Part shown: piece after piece, positions 53,115 through 62,072 of the stretch | Numbering within the stretch: the first letter of the stretch is position 1 | Layout of the letters: every line of letters begins with the position of its first letter | NCBI GenBank assembly: GCA_965222515.1 | Contig: CBDCUE010000021.1 | Span: 1 to 64,000 of the forward strand | DNA: 64,000 bases | Direction of reading: 5' to 3' | DNA from: CBDCUE01 sp965222515 | GTDB lineage: Bacteria; Pseudomonadota; Alphaproteobacteria; Rickettsiales; JABIRX01 | Program-made: the position numbers and the translations under genes | Notes under the pieces: model-generated | Told to the model about the DNA's origin: nothing | What the model saw: only the letters and a program-made list of their open reading frames with translations | Databases searched by the model: none

Positions 53115-54059
53115 TTATGATAATTGCAACATTCTATCTAAAGATTTTTTTGCTTTTTGTTGCACATTATCATTCAATGTTATTTGATTAGTTTCATTAA
53201 GCAAGACATTATATAGCTTTTCCATAGTATTTAATGCCATATAAGGACAATTATTACAATAGCTACATTCTGCAATTTCTTTATTTAACCCCGCTACTGC
53301 ATAAAAATTGCTTTTTGGACTGTTTTTTTTCATTTGATAAATAATATTTGGCTCAGTCAAAACAATAAAATCTTTACCATTATTATCTTGAACATAATTT
53401 AATAATTTAGTGGTTGAACCAATAAACCCTGCTTCATCTAATAATTCTTCTGGGCATTCTGGATGAGCAATAATTTTTGCTTCCTTGTGCCTTTCTTTTA
53501 ATTCTATTAGGTTTTTATGAGAAAATCTTTCGTGAACAATACAAGAACCATTCCATAATTTCATTTTTCTACCTGTTTTTCTTTCTAAATATTTTCCTAA
53601 ATGTTTATCAGGTGCAAAAATTATTTTTTCATCCTTGTCTAAAGAATTAAGAATATTTTCTGCATTAGAAGAGGTTACAACAATGTCTGACAAGGCTTTT
53701 ATTTCTGCCGAACAATTAATATAACTAATTACTGTGTGATCTTTATTTTCTTGGCAAAATTTTTCAAATTCTTTTGGAGGACAAGATTCTTCCAAAGAAC
53801 AACCTGCTTTCATATCTGGTATTATTACCTTAGTTTTAGAATTTAGAATTTTAGCCACTTCTCCCATAAATTTTACTCCACAAAAAACTATTATCTCAGC
53901 ATTAGATGATTTTGCTTTTTTTGATAAATCCAAAGAATCTCCAATAAAATCAGCTATATCTTGCAAATCATCATTTTGATAATAATGTGCCAAAATAACG
54001 GCATTTTTCTGTTTTTTTAATTCTTTTATTTTGTTAATTAATGTTATATCAGTCATCAA
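53115..54059 (-). CDS. nadA: Quinolinate synthase A
   Basis: 4Fe-4S enzyme that condenses iminoaspartate with dihydroxyacetone phosphate to quinolinate in NAD synthesis. The 314-residue product has LAHYYQNDDLQDIADFIGDS, FCGVKFMGE with the first cluster Cys, GCSLEESCPP, WNGSCIVHERFS with the second Cys region, HPECPEE, and the C-terminal CSYCNNCPYMALNT with the last cluster Cys. nadB and nadC are not adjacent. Its start overlaps the end of trpS by 4 bp. Confidence 0.96.
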   Translation of the reverse strand: MMTDITLINKIKELKKQKNAVILAHYYQNDDLQDIADFIGDSLDLSKKAKSSNAEIIVFCGVKFMGEVAKILNSKTKVIIPDMKAGCSLEESCPPKEFEKFCQENKDHTVISYINCSAEIKALSDIVVTSSNAENILNSLDKDEKIIFAPDKHLGKYLERKTGRKMKLWNGSCIVHERFSHKNLIELKERHKEAKIIAHPECPEELLDEAGFIGSTTKLLNYVQDNNGKDFIVLTEPNIIYQMKKNSPKSNFYAVAGLNKEIAECSYCNNCPYMALNTMEKLYNVLLNETNQITLNDNVQQKAKKSLDRMLQLS

Positions 54060-55042
54060 AATCCCATTATTGTTTTTATTTTATTAATATTTCCCAAAGC
54101 AATTTTTTCTGCTTTTTCTTTTCCATTAAGAAAAATCTTATCTAAAAAATCTTTATTTTTCATAAGATCTTTAATTTTATTAGAAATTGGTTCTATTTCA
54201 TTGATAATAATATCTGCTAAATCTTTCTTAAATTTTTGATTTCCTAAATCATTATATCTTTCTTGAATATCTACAACACTCATATTTTTAGCAAACGAAA
54301 AATATAAATTCACTAAATTTTTTATCTCTGGTCTATTTTCTAAATTATCAAACCCTTGCTGATCATCTGTTTTTGCTTTTTGAATTTTTTTGATAATTAA
54401 ATCATTATTATCTGATAAATTAATTCTACTCATATCAGAATTATCAGATTTGCTCATTTTATTGTTGCCATTTCTAAGTGACATAATTCTTTTGCTACTA
54501 TTATTTAATTGAGGTTCTATTTTCTTGAAAAAATATTGCTTATATTTATGGTTAAAACTAGCAACAATTTGATTAGCAAGCTCAATATGTTGCAATTGAT
54601 CCTCTCCGATTGGCACAATATCTGCATTATATAATAAAATATCTGATGCCATTAATATTGGATAAGCATAAAGCCCCAAAGAAGCTTTTTCTTTATCTCT
54701 TCCTGCCTTATCTTTAAATTGAATCATTCTATTTAATTTGCCAATTTGACAAAAACAAGATAATAACCAAAATAATTCGCTGTGATATGGAATGTCTGAT
54801 TGTTTAAATAGCACGGATTTTTTCTCATCTAAACCGCAAGCTAAGTAAGTAGCCAAAGAATTATAAGAGTTTTCCTGCAAAAAATCTGTATTATCAAGAT
54901 TAACAGTGATTGAATGCAAATCTGCAATAGAAAAAAAACACTGCCCTTGTTTATCAAGATCTATCCAATTTTTTATGCTTCCAAGATAGTTACCAAGATG
55001 AATATTTCCTGTCGGTTGAATAGCAGATACTATGATAGACAT
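54056..55042 (-). CDS. trpS: Tryptophanyl-tRNA synthetase
   Basis: Class I synthetase that charges tRNA-Trp. The 328-residue product has the HIGH-type motif in SAIQPTGNIHLGNYLGSIKN (about 6-25), the tryptophan pocket region YPILMASDILLYNADIVPIG followed by EDQLQHIELA, and the KMSKS motif in GNNKMSKSDNS. Length is that of bacterial TrpS. A 4-bp overlap couples it with nadA; divergent from dut. Confidence 0.97.
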   Translation of the reverse strand: MSIIVSAIQPTGNIHLGNYLGSIKNWIDLDKQGQCFFSIADLHSITVNLDNTDFLQENSYNSLATYLACGLDEKKSVLFKQSDIPYHSELFWLLSCFCQIGKLNRMIQFKDKAGRDKEKASLGLYAYPILMASDILLYNADIVPIGEDQLQHIELANQIVASFNHKYKQYFFKKIEPQLNNSSKRIMSLRNGNNKMSKSDNSDMSRINLSDNNDLIIKKIQKAKTDDQQGFDNLENRPEIKNLVNLYFSFAKNMSVVDIQERYNDLGNQKFKKDLADIIINEIEPISNKIKDLMKNKDFLDKIFLNGKEKAEKIALGNINKIKTIMGF

Positions 55043-55123
55043 TAAAATTTATTAATTTATATTAAAACAATCTTTATACCAAATTCACTTTAGTATAAAA
55101 CAAACCATTTTAATAAAAAAATT

Positions 55124-55564
55124 ATGAAATTACAAGTAAAACCATTAAAGAGAAATATAACAGAAAAAGATTTTTTTTATGCTACCAAAGGAAGTGCAGG
55201 AATAGACCTAAAAGCAAATAATAATAATGATATAATTATACCTCAAGGAAAAACTGCTTTAATTCCAACAGGAATATCAATTGCCCTACCTAACGGCTAT
55301 GAAGCACAAATAAGACCAAGAAGTGGGCTTGCCTTAAAACACTCTGTCACAGTATTAAACACCCCTGGTACCATTGATTCTGATTATAGAGGAGAAATAG
55401 GAATTATTTTAATTAATCATGGAACAGAAAATTTTTCTGTGAAAAACGGAATGAGAATAGCCCAAATGATCATCGCAAAACACGAAATAGCAGAAATAGA
55501 ATTTGTAGAAGATCTTGAAGAAACCAAAAGAGGAGCTGGTGGTTTTGGTTCTACTGGAAGTTAA
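55124..55564 (+). CDS. dut: dUTP diphosphatase
   Basis: Hydrolyses dUTP to dUMP and pyrophosphate; with Dcd (7877-8446) it forms the deamination route to dTMP. The 146-residue product has all five trimeric dUTPase motifs: AGIDLKA, RPRSGLALK, GTIDSDYRGEIG, RIAQMII and the C-terminal RGAGGFGSTG. Complete and of usual length. ATG start with a TTTAGTATAAA-type -10 region about 30 bp upstream. Confidence 0.96.
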   Translation: MKLQVKPLKRNITEKDFFYATKGSAGIDLKANNNNDIIIPQGKTALIPTGISIALPNGYEAQIRPRSGLALKHSVTVLNTPGTIDSDYRGEIGIILINHGTENFSVKNGMRIAQMIIAKHEIAEIEFVEDLEETKRGAGGFGSTGS

Positions 55565-55634
55565 GAACCAGCATATTTTACATTATGTTCTTTAGGCAAC
55601 TACAAATTACTTGGTTTATGCTTATAAATTTTAT

Positions 55635-55877
55635 ATGATTATAAAAAAAAAGAAATCAACACAACAAGATATAAGTTTATTATTGGCAAAATTTAATTTT
55701 TTAGAAAATACAGCAAAAGTAGAGAAAAAACCAAATTCTATAGAAAGTTTAATAACTTTGTCTTTAAACAAACCTAGTACAAGAACAAAAAGAGCAAGAG
55801 CAGAGCAGAGCAGAGCAAACAGAAACTTTGTATCAAAAATAATATTTTTTATTTACCATAAAAGATTTTTTTATTAA
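55635..55877 (+). CDS. Hypothetical small basic protein with AGAGC repeats (doubtful)
   Basis: An 80-codon frame from ATG 55635 (an upstream TTG at 55611 adds eight codons) reads MIIKKKKSTQQDISLLLAKF, then NTAKVEKKPNSIESLITLSL, then RTKRARAEQSRANRN and a hydrophobic tail. No family recognised. Four tandem AGAGC units (55797-55816) and one more nearby mean the frame could change by 5-bp slippage; another frame over this part gives a Glu/Gln-rich stretch ending LYQK. The end overlaps the convergent symporter gene by 29 bp, which makes the C-terminal part suspect. It may be a gene remnant. Confidence 0.35.
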   Translation: MIIKKKKSTQQDISLLLAKFNFLENTAKVEKKPNSIESLITLSLNKPSTRTKRARAEQSRANRNFVSKIIFFIYHKRFFY

Positions 55878-57066
55878 AAGTTTTTTCTGAATGGTCGACA
55901 ATTGTTGCTACCACTAAATCTCCTGTAACATTTGTAGAAGTTCTAAACATATCTAAGATTCTATCTACTCCAATAATATAGCCTATTGCTTCAAGTGGCA
56001 ATCCTAACATATTGAATATGATAGACATCAAAATAAGAGATGCACCTGGAACTCCTGCTGTTCCAACTGATATTAATAAAGAATTTACAACTATCAAAAT
56101 ATAACCATTAGTAGAAATATCCACTCCTGATAAACCTGCAACAAAAACTGTACAAATACCTAAAAAAATGGCTCCTCCATCCATATTAATCGTAGCACCT
56201 AAGGGCAAAATTAAGTCGGTAGATCTATCAGAAATTCCTAATTTTTCTCTAGCTACTTTCATTGTAGTAGGCAGGGTAGCTGATGAACTTGAAGTTGAAA
56301 ATGCAAAAATCTGAGCATTAATTATTTTTCTAAAAAAGATAAATGGATTTAATCCAGTAAAAGAATAAATAACCATAGGGTAGATTACATAAACATGAAA
56401 TAAACAAGCAGATATCACCACAACTACAAATTTTACTAAAGCAAGCAAAGCATCAGGATCTTGAGTTCCTGCAACAAATGCAATCAAAGCAAAAACTCCA
56501 ATTGGAGCAAGAGCAATCACCTTATCCATACAAAAGAAAATTATAGAATCTATTTCTTTAATAATTCTCACTAAATTTTTTGTTTTATCTCCTAAACTAT
56601 TGATTGCTAAACCAATAAAAACAGCTAGCACTATTAATTGTATGGCATTACCATCTGCAAATGCTTTAACAGGGTTTGTAGGAATAATTCCTATTATTGT
56701 ATCTTTAATAGATTTAGCACCAGATATATCAATTTTTGATTTATCTATATTAAACATATTAAGATCACCAAGACCTTCGGATGGATTGAATAGGTTAGCA
56801 AATATCAAGCCAAGAGCAATAGCTACTATAGTAGTACAAAAATAAAAAAGTGTAGCCTTTCCACCAGTTCTAGCTAATGAACTAGATTTTGAAAAAGAAA
56901 TAATTGAGGTTAATACCGAAAAAAATATTAAAGGGATAACTACTAATTTAATAAGATTAATAAAAATATCTCCGATAGGTTTTAAATATTTACTATTCTC
57001 TCCCAAAAAATGACCTACCACAGCACCGAGAATTAATCCTAAAAAGATTTTTTGATACATTTTCAT
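55849..57066 (-). CDS. Dicarboxylate/amino acid:cation symporter (DAACS)
   Basis: Inner-membrane secondary transporter of the GltP/DctA family that takes up glutamate, aspartate or C4-dicarboxylates with H+ or Na+. The 405-residue product has about eight helices and two re-entrant loops; visible are NLIKLVVIPLIFFSVLTSII, the Ser-rich loop AFSTSSSSATLPTTMKVARE, LPLGATINMDGGAIFLGI and the final-helix DRILDMFRTSTNVTGDLV, which carry the cation and substrate sites. Asp/Arg choices do not let me fix the substrate by eye. For a host-dependent cell, glutamate uptake feeding the TCA cycle is plausible. Confidence 0.92.
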   Translation of the reverse strand: MKMYQKIFLGLILGAVVGHFLGENSKYLKPIGDIFINLIKLVVIPLIFFSVLTSIISFSKSSSLARTGGKATLFYFCTTIVAIALGLIFANLFNPSEGLGDLNMFNIDKSKIDISGAKSIKDTIIGIIPTNPVKAFADGNAIQLIVLAVFIGLAINSLGDKTKNLVRIIKEIDSIIFFCMDKVIALAPIGVFALIAFVAGTQDPDALLALVKFVVVVISACLFHVYVIYPMVIYSFTGLNPFIFFRKIINAQIFAFSTSSSSATLPTTMKVAREKLGISDRSTDLILPLGATINMDGGAIFLGICTVFVAGLSGVDISTNGYILIVVNSLLISVGTAGVPGASLILMSIIFNMLGLPLEAIGYIIGVDRILDMFRTSTNVTGDLVVATIVDHSEKTFNKKIFYGK

Positions 57067-57234
57067 ATTTTTTACCTATTGTTTTTTATTAATACTATTC
57101 TAACTAAATAAAAAAACTAGAAAAAACTTCTCTTCATCTAATACTAAAATTAGGGCTGTTTGATGCAGGTTGCTGGAATCTATCCAAATTCTTAGAGTAA
57201 TTTCTTCCCTCCCCTATTGCAAACTATGTTAAAT

Positions 57235-57278
57235 AAGAAATTATGCTCGTAGCAACTGCTCCCCATCAAGAGACTGTG
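57235..57278 (-). repeat. Dispersed repeat (GCAGTTGCT type)
   Basis: AAGAAATTATGCTCGTAGCA followed by ACTGCTCCCCATCAAGAGAC and TGTG is the inverted form of the 26912 repeat. It abuts the left end of the palindromic element at 57281. Nothing was recognised between the symporter start and this repeat (57067-57234). Confidence 0.6.
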
Positions 57279-57280
57279 TT

Positions 57281-57438
57281 ATACTATTTTAGCTTTATAA
57301 TTGACCTATACTAAAAGATGTTTAGTAGAAATTGTTTTTTTTAATTATTTGTTAGCCATAGCTAACAGATTATTAAAAAAAGCAATTTATGCTGAGCAGA
57401 TTGAAGGCTATAGGTCAATTATAAAACTAAAATAGTAT
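57281..57438. repeat. Palindromic MITE-like element, copy 1
   Basis: About 158 bp, almost entirely self-complementary. The outer arms are ATACTATTTTAGCTTTATAA (then TTGACCTATA) and, at the other end, TATAGGTCAATTATAAAACT (then AAAATAGTAT), with one mismatch. Inner arms with AATTGTTTTTTTTAATTATT pair with AATCTAATAATTTTTTTCG-type sequence (read inverted), closing on the perfect GTTAGC-CATA-GCTAAC hairpin. A nearly identical copy is at 63745-63903. There is no coding capacity. The flanking TA could be a target duplication. Confidence 0.82.
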
Positions 57439-57553
57439 TATAATAGCAAAAAGTAGATTTTTTTGAGAAAAGAAGCCAATAACTATCTCCACAAATTACA
57501 GGTTTCTATGAAACTACCCCGTCTTTTGAAGGCTAAAGCCTTTAAAATCCACC

Positions 57554-57569
57554 CCTTCACAAGTGAAGG
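57554..57569. repeat. Short perfect hairpin
   Basis: CCTTCAC-AA-GTGAAGG is a perfect 7-bp inverted repeat, preceded by AAGGCTAAAGCCTTT (57529-57543), another small palindrome. Both lie in the repeat cluster between the symporter and lon, and the open frames crossing them look artificial. Confidence 0.45.
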
Positions 57570-57580
57570 AAAATTTTTTT

Positions 57581-57646
57581 CTATTATAACACAGTCTGAA
57601 GGAAGGAGAAGTTGCTCCGAGCATAATTTTCCTATTGCAACACAGT
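57581..57646 (+). repeat. Dispersed repeat (GCTCCGAGCATAATTTT type)
   Basis: ACACAGTCTGAAGGAAGGAG, then AAGTTGCTCCGAGCATAATT and TTCCTATTGCAACACAGTC. The CACAGTC module occurs at both ends, so two repeat units may be joined here. Confidence 0.6.
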
Positions 57647-57683
57647 CCTCTTGAAGAGAAGCAATTACTTCGAGGGGTTTTTT
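57647..57683 (+). terminator. Terminator-like hairpin in the repeat cluster
   Basis: CCTCTTGAAG (57647-57656) pairs, with G-U allowed, with CTTCGAGGGG (57668-57677), followed by six T. It faces the plus strand, where no gene ends nearby, so it may only be part of the repeat. Confidence 0.35.
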
Positions 57684-57748
57684 GCACATTAAGCAACCTG
57701 CATCAAAAAGCCCTGATACTAAAAGAAAAATTCAAAGAAATCATTCTC

Positions 57749-60130
57749 CTAATGAGAGACTAATTGTTCATTATTAGACTTTTTCTTAGTTAAAGAAAGC
57801 TTTTTTGGGGTACCTGCTAATGCTATTTGTATAACTTTAGACACATTATCAACAGTAATTATTTCTAATTCCTTTGCAATTTTCTCTGGTAATTCCTTTA
57901 AATCTTTGGCATTTTTTTCTGGTATAATAACTTTTTTTATTCCAGCCCTAATAGCCGATAATAGTTTCTCTTTTAAACCTCCTATTGGCAGAACTCGACC
58001 TCTTAAAGTTATCTCTCCTGTCATTGCAACAAATTTATCTACTGGTATATTTGTCATTACAGATACTATTGATGTGCAAATAGCAATTCCTGCTGATGGA
58101 CCATCTTTTGGAGTTGCTCCTTCTGGAACATGAATGTGAATATCATATTTTTTATATTCATCAGGAGTAATACCATATTCTTGACATTGAGATCTAAAAT
58201 AACTAAAAGCTGCTTGCATAGATTCTTTCATCACATCTCCCAATTTACCAGTAAAAGTAATTTTTCCATCTCCTGGAATTTTTACCGCCTCTATCACTAA
58301 AGTATCACCTCCTACTTCTGTATAAGCAAGGCCTGTGGTAATTCCAACCAAATTTTTTTCTTCTATTTTTCTATAATCAAATTTAGGAACTCCAGCAAAA
58401 TCTTCTAAATTTTCTTTATTTATAACAATAGGTTTCTCTTCCTTGCCAGTATCTATTTTTTTTACAATTTTTCTAAATAGATTTGCAATTTCTCTTTCTA
58501 AATTTCTTACCCCGGCTTCATAAGTATAATTATGAATTAGCTTTAATAAAGTTTCATCATTAAGAGAAAACTCTTCTTTTTTTAAACCATTTAATTTTAA
58601 TTGCTTTTTAATCAAATATTTATTAGCAATATTTAATTTTTCATCATCTGTATAACCAGATAATTTAATTATTTCTAATCTATCTCTTAAAGCATAAGGA
58701 ATATCATAGCTATTTGCCGTAGTTATAAACATAATATTAGACAAATCATAATCTACTTCTAAAAAATGATCATTAAACATTGTATTTTGTTCTGGATCCA
58801 ACACTTCAAGCAATGCAGAAGCTGGATCTCCTCTAAAATCCTTCCCTATTTTATCAATTTCATCCAATAAAAATAATGGATTATCAGTTTCCGTTTTTTT
58901 AAGTAACTGAATTATTTTTCCTGGCAAAGCACCTATATATGTTCTTCTATGCCCTCTAATTTCTGCCTCATCTCTCATTCCTCCTAAAGAAATTTTAGCA
59001 AATTTTCTGCCCATTGATTTTGCAATAGATTTTGCCAAAGATGTTTTTCCAACTCCAGGGGGTCCAATTAAACACAATATTGAACCATTTAGTTTTTTTA
59101 CTCGACGATTTACCGCTATAAATTCTAAAATCCTTTCCTTAACTTTTTCCAAACCATAATGTTCATCATCTAAAATCTTTGTAGCTTTGTCTAAATCTAT
59201 TCTTATCTTATTTGTTTTTCCCCAAGGTAAAGATAATAACCACTCTAAATATGTTCTAACAATCCCAGCATCTGCTGAAATAGGATTCATCATTTTAAAT
59301 CTTTTTAATTCTGCTTCAGATTTTTTTTTGGCTTCTTTGGAAAGTTTTTTATTATTTATTAAAGTTTCAAATTCTTTTGCTTCAGTCCCAGCCTCACCAT
59401 CTCCTAATTCTTTTTTGATAGCCTTTAATTGTTCATTTAAATAATATTCTTTTTGATTATTATCAACTTGCTGCTTTACTTGAATTTTTATATTTTTTTC
59501 AGCAGATAAAACATCATATTCTCTATTTACAATGTTATAAGTTTCTTTTAACCTTTTATTAATATTAAATTCTTCTAAAATTGACTGTTTTTCTTTTAAA
59601 TCAAGAGAAAGACTGGATATAATGTGATCAATTAATTTTGAAACATCTGTCATTTCAAAAATTACATCTATTAAATCCTCGGGAAGCCTATCTTCTAACT
59701 TAACATATTCTCTATATTTTTCTTTTATTAAATTAACTAAAGCATTATCTTCAGAAGCATTTGTATAAATTTCTTGTTTTATTTTGATAGTAGCAATAAA
59801 CAAGTTTTCATTATCTAAAGAAACTAATTCTGCTCTTTGTTTAGCATCCACTAATACTTTTACAGTTCCATCTGGAAGTTTTAGCATTTGAATTATGTAC
59901 CCTACCACACCCACTTTATGTAAATCTTTTTTAGAAACATTATCAACAGATGAGTTTTTTTGAGTTATTAAAAAAACCTTTTTACCTGTTTTATAAGATG
60001 CTTGCAAAGAATTGATAGATTTCTTTCTTCCTACAAAAAGAGGAAAAATCATTCCTGGAAAAACAACAACATCTCTAAGTGGCAAAGTAGCAATATGATG
60101 TTCTCCTACTGATAATATGTTTTTTGTCAT
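57749..60130 (-). CDS. lon: ATP-dependent protease Lon
   Basis: Hexameric AAA+ serine protease that degrades damaged and regulatory proteins in the cytosol. The 793-residue product has the N-terminal substrate domain (LPLRDVVVFPGMIFPLFVGR), a coiled middle part, Walker A LIGPPGVGKTSLAKS, Walker B NPLFLLDEIDKIG, and the protease domain with the catalytic Ser in PKDGPSAG and Lys in LPIGGLKEKLLSA. Complete length. Its ATG overlaps the clpX stop by one base (TAATG), so translation is coupled. Order tig-clpP-clpX-lon is the classical arrangement. Confidence 0.97.
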   Translation of the reverse strand: MTKNILSVGEHHIATLPLRDVVVFPGMIFPLFVGRKKSINSLQASYKTGKKVFLITQKNSSVDNVSKKDLHKVGVVGYIIQMLKLPDGTVKVLVDAKQRAELVSLDNENLFIATIKIKQEIYTNASEDNALVNLIKEKYREYVKLEDRLPEDLIDVIFEMTDVSKLIDHIISSLSLDLKEKQSILEEFNINKRLKETYNIVNREYDVLSAEKNIKIQVKQQVDNNQKEYYLNEQLKAIKKELGDGEAGTEAKEFETLINNKKLSKEAKKKSEAELKRFKMMNPISADAGIVRTYLEWLLSLPWGKTNKIRIDLDKATKILDDEHYGLEKVKERILEFIAVNRRVKKLNGSILCLIGPPGVGKTSLAKSIAKSMGRKFAKISLGGMRDEAEIRGHRRTYIGALPGKIIQLLKKTETDNPLFLLDEIDKIGKDFRGDPASALLEVLDPEQNTMFNDHFLEVDYDLSNIMFITTANSYDIPYALRDRLEIIKLSGYTDDEKLNIANKYLIKKQLKLNGLKKEEFSLNDETLLKLIHNYTYEAGVRNLEREIANLFRKIVKKIDTGKEEKPIVINKENLEDFAGVPKFDYRKIEEKNLVGITTGLAYTEVGGDTLVIEAVKIPGDGKITFTGKLGDVMKESMQAAFSYFRSQCQEYGITPDEYKKYDIHIHVPEGATPKDGPSAGIAICTSIVSVMTNIPVDKFVAMTGEITLRGRVLPIGGLKEKLLSAIRAGIKKVIIPEKNAKDLKELPEKIAKELEIITVDNVSKVIQIALAGTPKKLSLTKKKSNNEQLVSH

Positions 60131-61422
60131 TAGACTATCTTTTTATTTTTTAAAATTACTTCATTTTTTTTTCTTGTTTTCTTTTTTTCTTTCACATTAC
60201 TTTTCTGCACAATAGATGGTTTACTACCTTTAACAATTACTTTTTCATTAATTATTACTTCTTTTACATCCTTCTTATTAGGAAGTTCATACATAGTGTC
60301 CAACAAAATTGATTCCATAATAGCTCTAAGGCCTCTAGCACCTGTTCCTCTCTTAATTGCTTTTTCAGCTAATTTTTTTAAGGCACCATCGGTAAAAACT
60401 AGCTCAACATCTTCCATTTTAAACAATTTCTTATATTGTCTAACAATGGCATTTTTAGGAACTGTTAAGATCTCCACTAAATCATCTCTACTTAATTCTG
60501 CCAAAGGAGCAATTACTGGCAATCTACCAATAAATTCAGGAATTAATCCATATTTAACTAAATCATTAGGCTCTAAATTTCTTAAAGCATCACCAATTTT
60601 AATTTCTGTTAAACTCTTTACATCCGCAGAGAATCCAATAGTTACTCCCTTATCTTTATTAGATACTATTTTTTCAATACCATCAAATGCTCCTGCACAA
60701 ATAAACAAAATGTTACTTGTATCTACTTGTAAATATTCTTGCTGAGGATGTTTTCTTCCTCCTTGAGGTGGCACAGATGCAACTGTTCCTTCAATAATTT
60801 TTAATAATGCCTGTTGCACACCTTCCCCCGATACATCTCTTGTGATTGATGGATTATCTGATTTTCTAGATATTTTATCTATCTCATCAATATAAACTAT
60901 TCCTCTTTGAGCTTTTTCTACATTATAATCTGCTGCTTGCAATAATCTTAAAATTATATTTTCAACATCTTCACCAACATAACCAGCTTCTGTTAAACTG
61001 GTAGCATCTGCCATAGCAAAAGGAACATCTAAAATTCTTGCTAAAGTTTGTGCTAATAAAGTTTTTCCACAACCTGTAGGACCTAATAATAAAATATTAG
61101 ATTTAGTTAATTCTACATCTGCATCAATATCTTTAGAATGAAGTCTTTTATAATGATTATAAACCGCAACAGATAATACTTTTTTAGCATAATCTTGACC
61201 AACAACATAATCATTTAATGTTTTGCATATTTTATCAGGAGCAGATATTTCTCCTTTTTCGTGATCAATTATTTTAAAACCACTGCTTTCTTTTATAACA
61301 TCTATGCATAGTTCTACACATTCATTACAAATGAAAACTGCAGGACCTGCAATTAATTTAATTACTTCAAATTGGCTTTTACCACAAAATGAACAATATA
61401 TAGTGTTATTATTATCAGTCAT
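60130..61422 (-). CDS. clpX: ATP-dependent Clp protease ATP-binding subunit ClpX
   Basis: AAA+ unfoldase that feeds substrates to ClpP. The 430-residue product has an N-terminal zinc-binding domain (YCSFCGKSQFEV, then FICNECVELC, four Cys), Walker A LLGPTGCGKTLLAQTLA, Walker B GIVYIDEIDKIS, the pore loop AGYVGEDVEN and the ClpP-docking IGF loop (VTIGFSADV). The C-terminal tail after about 405 is Lys-rich. It lies 2 bp after clpP and overlaps lon by one base. Confidence 0.97.
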   Translation of the reverse strand: MTDNNNTIYCSFCGKSQFEVIKLIAGPAVFICNECVELCIDVIKESSGFKIIDHEKGEISAPDKICKTLNDYVVGQDYAKKVLSVAVYNHYKRLHSKDIDADVELTKSNILLLGPTGCGKTLLAQTLARILDVPFAMADATSLTEAGYVGEDVENIILRLLQAADYNVEKAQRGIVYIDEIDKISRKSDNPSITRDVSGEGVQQALLKIIEGTVASVPPQGGRKHPQQEYLQVDTSNILFICAGAFDGIEKIVSNKDKGVTIGFSADVKSLTEIKIGDALRNLEPNDLVKYGLIPEFIGRLPVIAPLAELSRDDLVEILTVPKNAIVRQYKKLFKMEDVELVFTDGALKKLAEKAIKRGTGARGLRAIMESILLDTMYELPNKKDVKEVIINEKVIVKGSKPSIVQKSNVKEKKKTRKKNEVILKNKKIV

Positions 61423-61424
61423 AA

Positions 61425-62063
61425 TTATTTTTTATCGTTTTTTGTTTCATTTTTTCTATGCTCCACAATTTCATCAATCAAACCAAATCTTTTAGCTTCG
61501 ATAGGAGACATAAAATTATCTCTTTCCATAGATTTCTGCACTTTGTCTAATTTTTGCCCTGTATGATGAACATATAAACCATTTAATTGTTTTTTTAATT
61601 TCAAAATTTCATTTGCATGAATTTCTATATCAGTAGCCTGTCCAGAAAAACCTCCAGATGGCTGATGAATCATAATTCTTGAATGTGGCAATGAAAATCT
61701 TTGACCTTTTTGACCCGCAGCAAGCAATAAAGATCCCATAGAGCAAGCCTGCCCCATACACATAGTAGATACTGGAGGTTTTACATATTGCATAGTATCA
61801 TAAATAGATAAACCAGATGTTACAACTCCCCCTGGAGAGTTAATATACATATAAATTGCTTTGTTAGGGTCTTCGGACTCTAAAAACAACAATTGAGCCA
61901 CTATTAAAGTAGCCATATTATCTTCAACAGAACCGTTTATAAAGATAATTCTCTCTTTTAAAAGTCTTGAATAAATATCAAAAGATCTTTCTCCTCTTGG
62001 AGTTTGTTCAACCACCATTGGAACTAAAGTATTAGTCCATTTATGTAAAATATCAGTCACCAT
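61425..62063 (-). CDS. clpP: ATP-dependent Clp protease proteolytic subunit ClpP
   Basis: Tetradecameric serine peptidase working with ClpX. The 212-residue product has the catalytic Ser in CMGQACSMGSLLLAAG, His in SRIMIHQPSGG and the Asp in the MERDNFMSPIEA block, with YINSPGGVVTSGLSIYDTM forming the oxyanion strand region. Length and spacing are standard. It starts 9 bp after the tig stop. Confidence 0.97.
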   Translation of the reverse strand: MVTDILHKWTNTLVPMVVEQTPRGERSFDIYSRLLKERIIFINGSVEDNMATLIVAQLLFLESEDPNKAIYMYINSPGGVVTSGLSIYDTMQYVKPPVSTMCMGQACSMGSLLLAAGQKGQRFSLPHSRIMIHQPSGGFSGQATDIEIHANEILKLKKQLNGLYVHHTGQKLDKVQKSMERDNFMSPIEAKRFGLIDEIVEHRKNETKNDKK

Positions 62064-62072
62064 AGTATAAAT

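Noticed and set aside
57281..57438. Palindromic element considered as a simple rho-independent terminator
   Set aside because: Far too long, repeated elsewhere with intact ends, and lacking a gene stop directly upstream.
57463..57696. Three overlapping frames of 60-68 codons on both strands
   Set aside because: They cover dispersed repeats and small hairpins, overlap each other and show no domain or signal.
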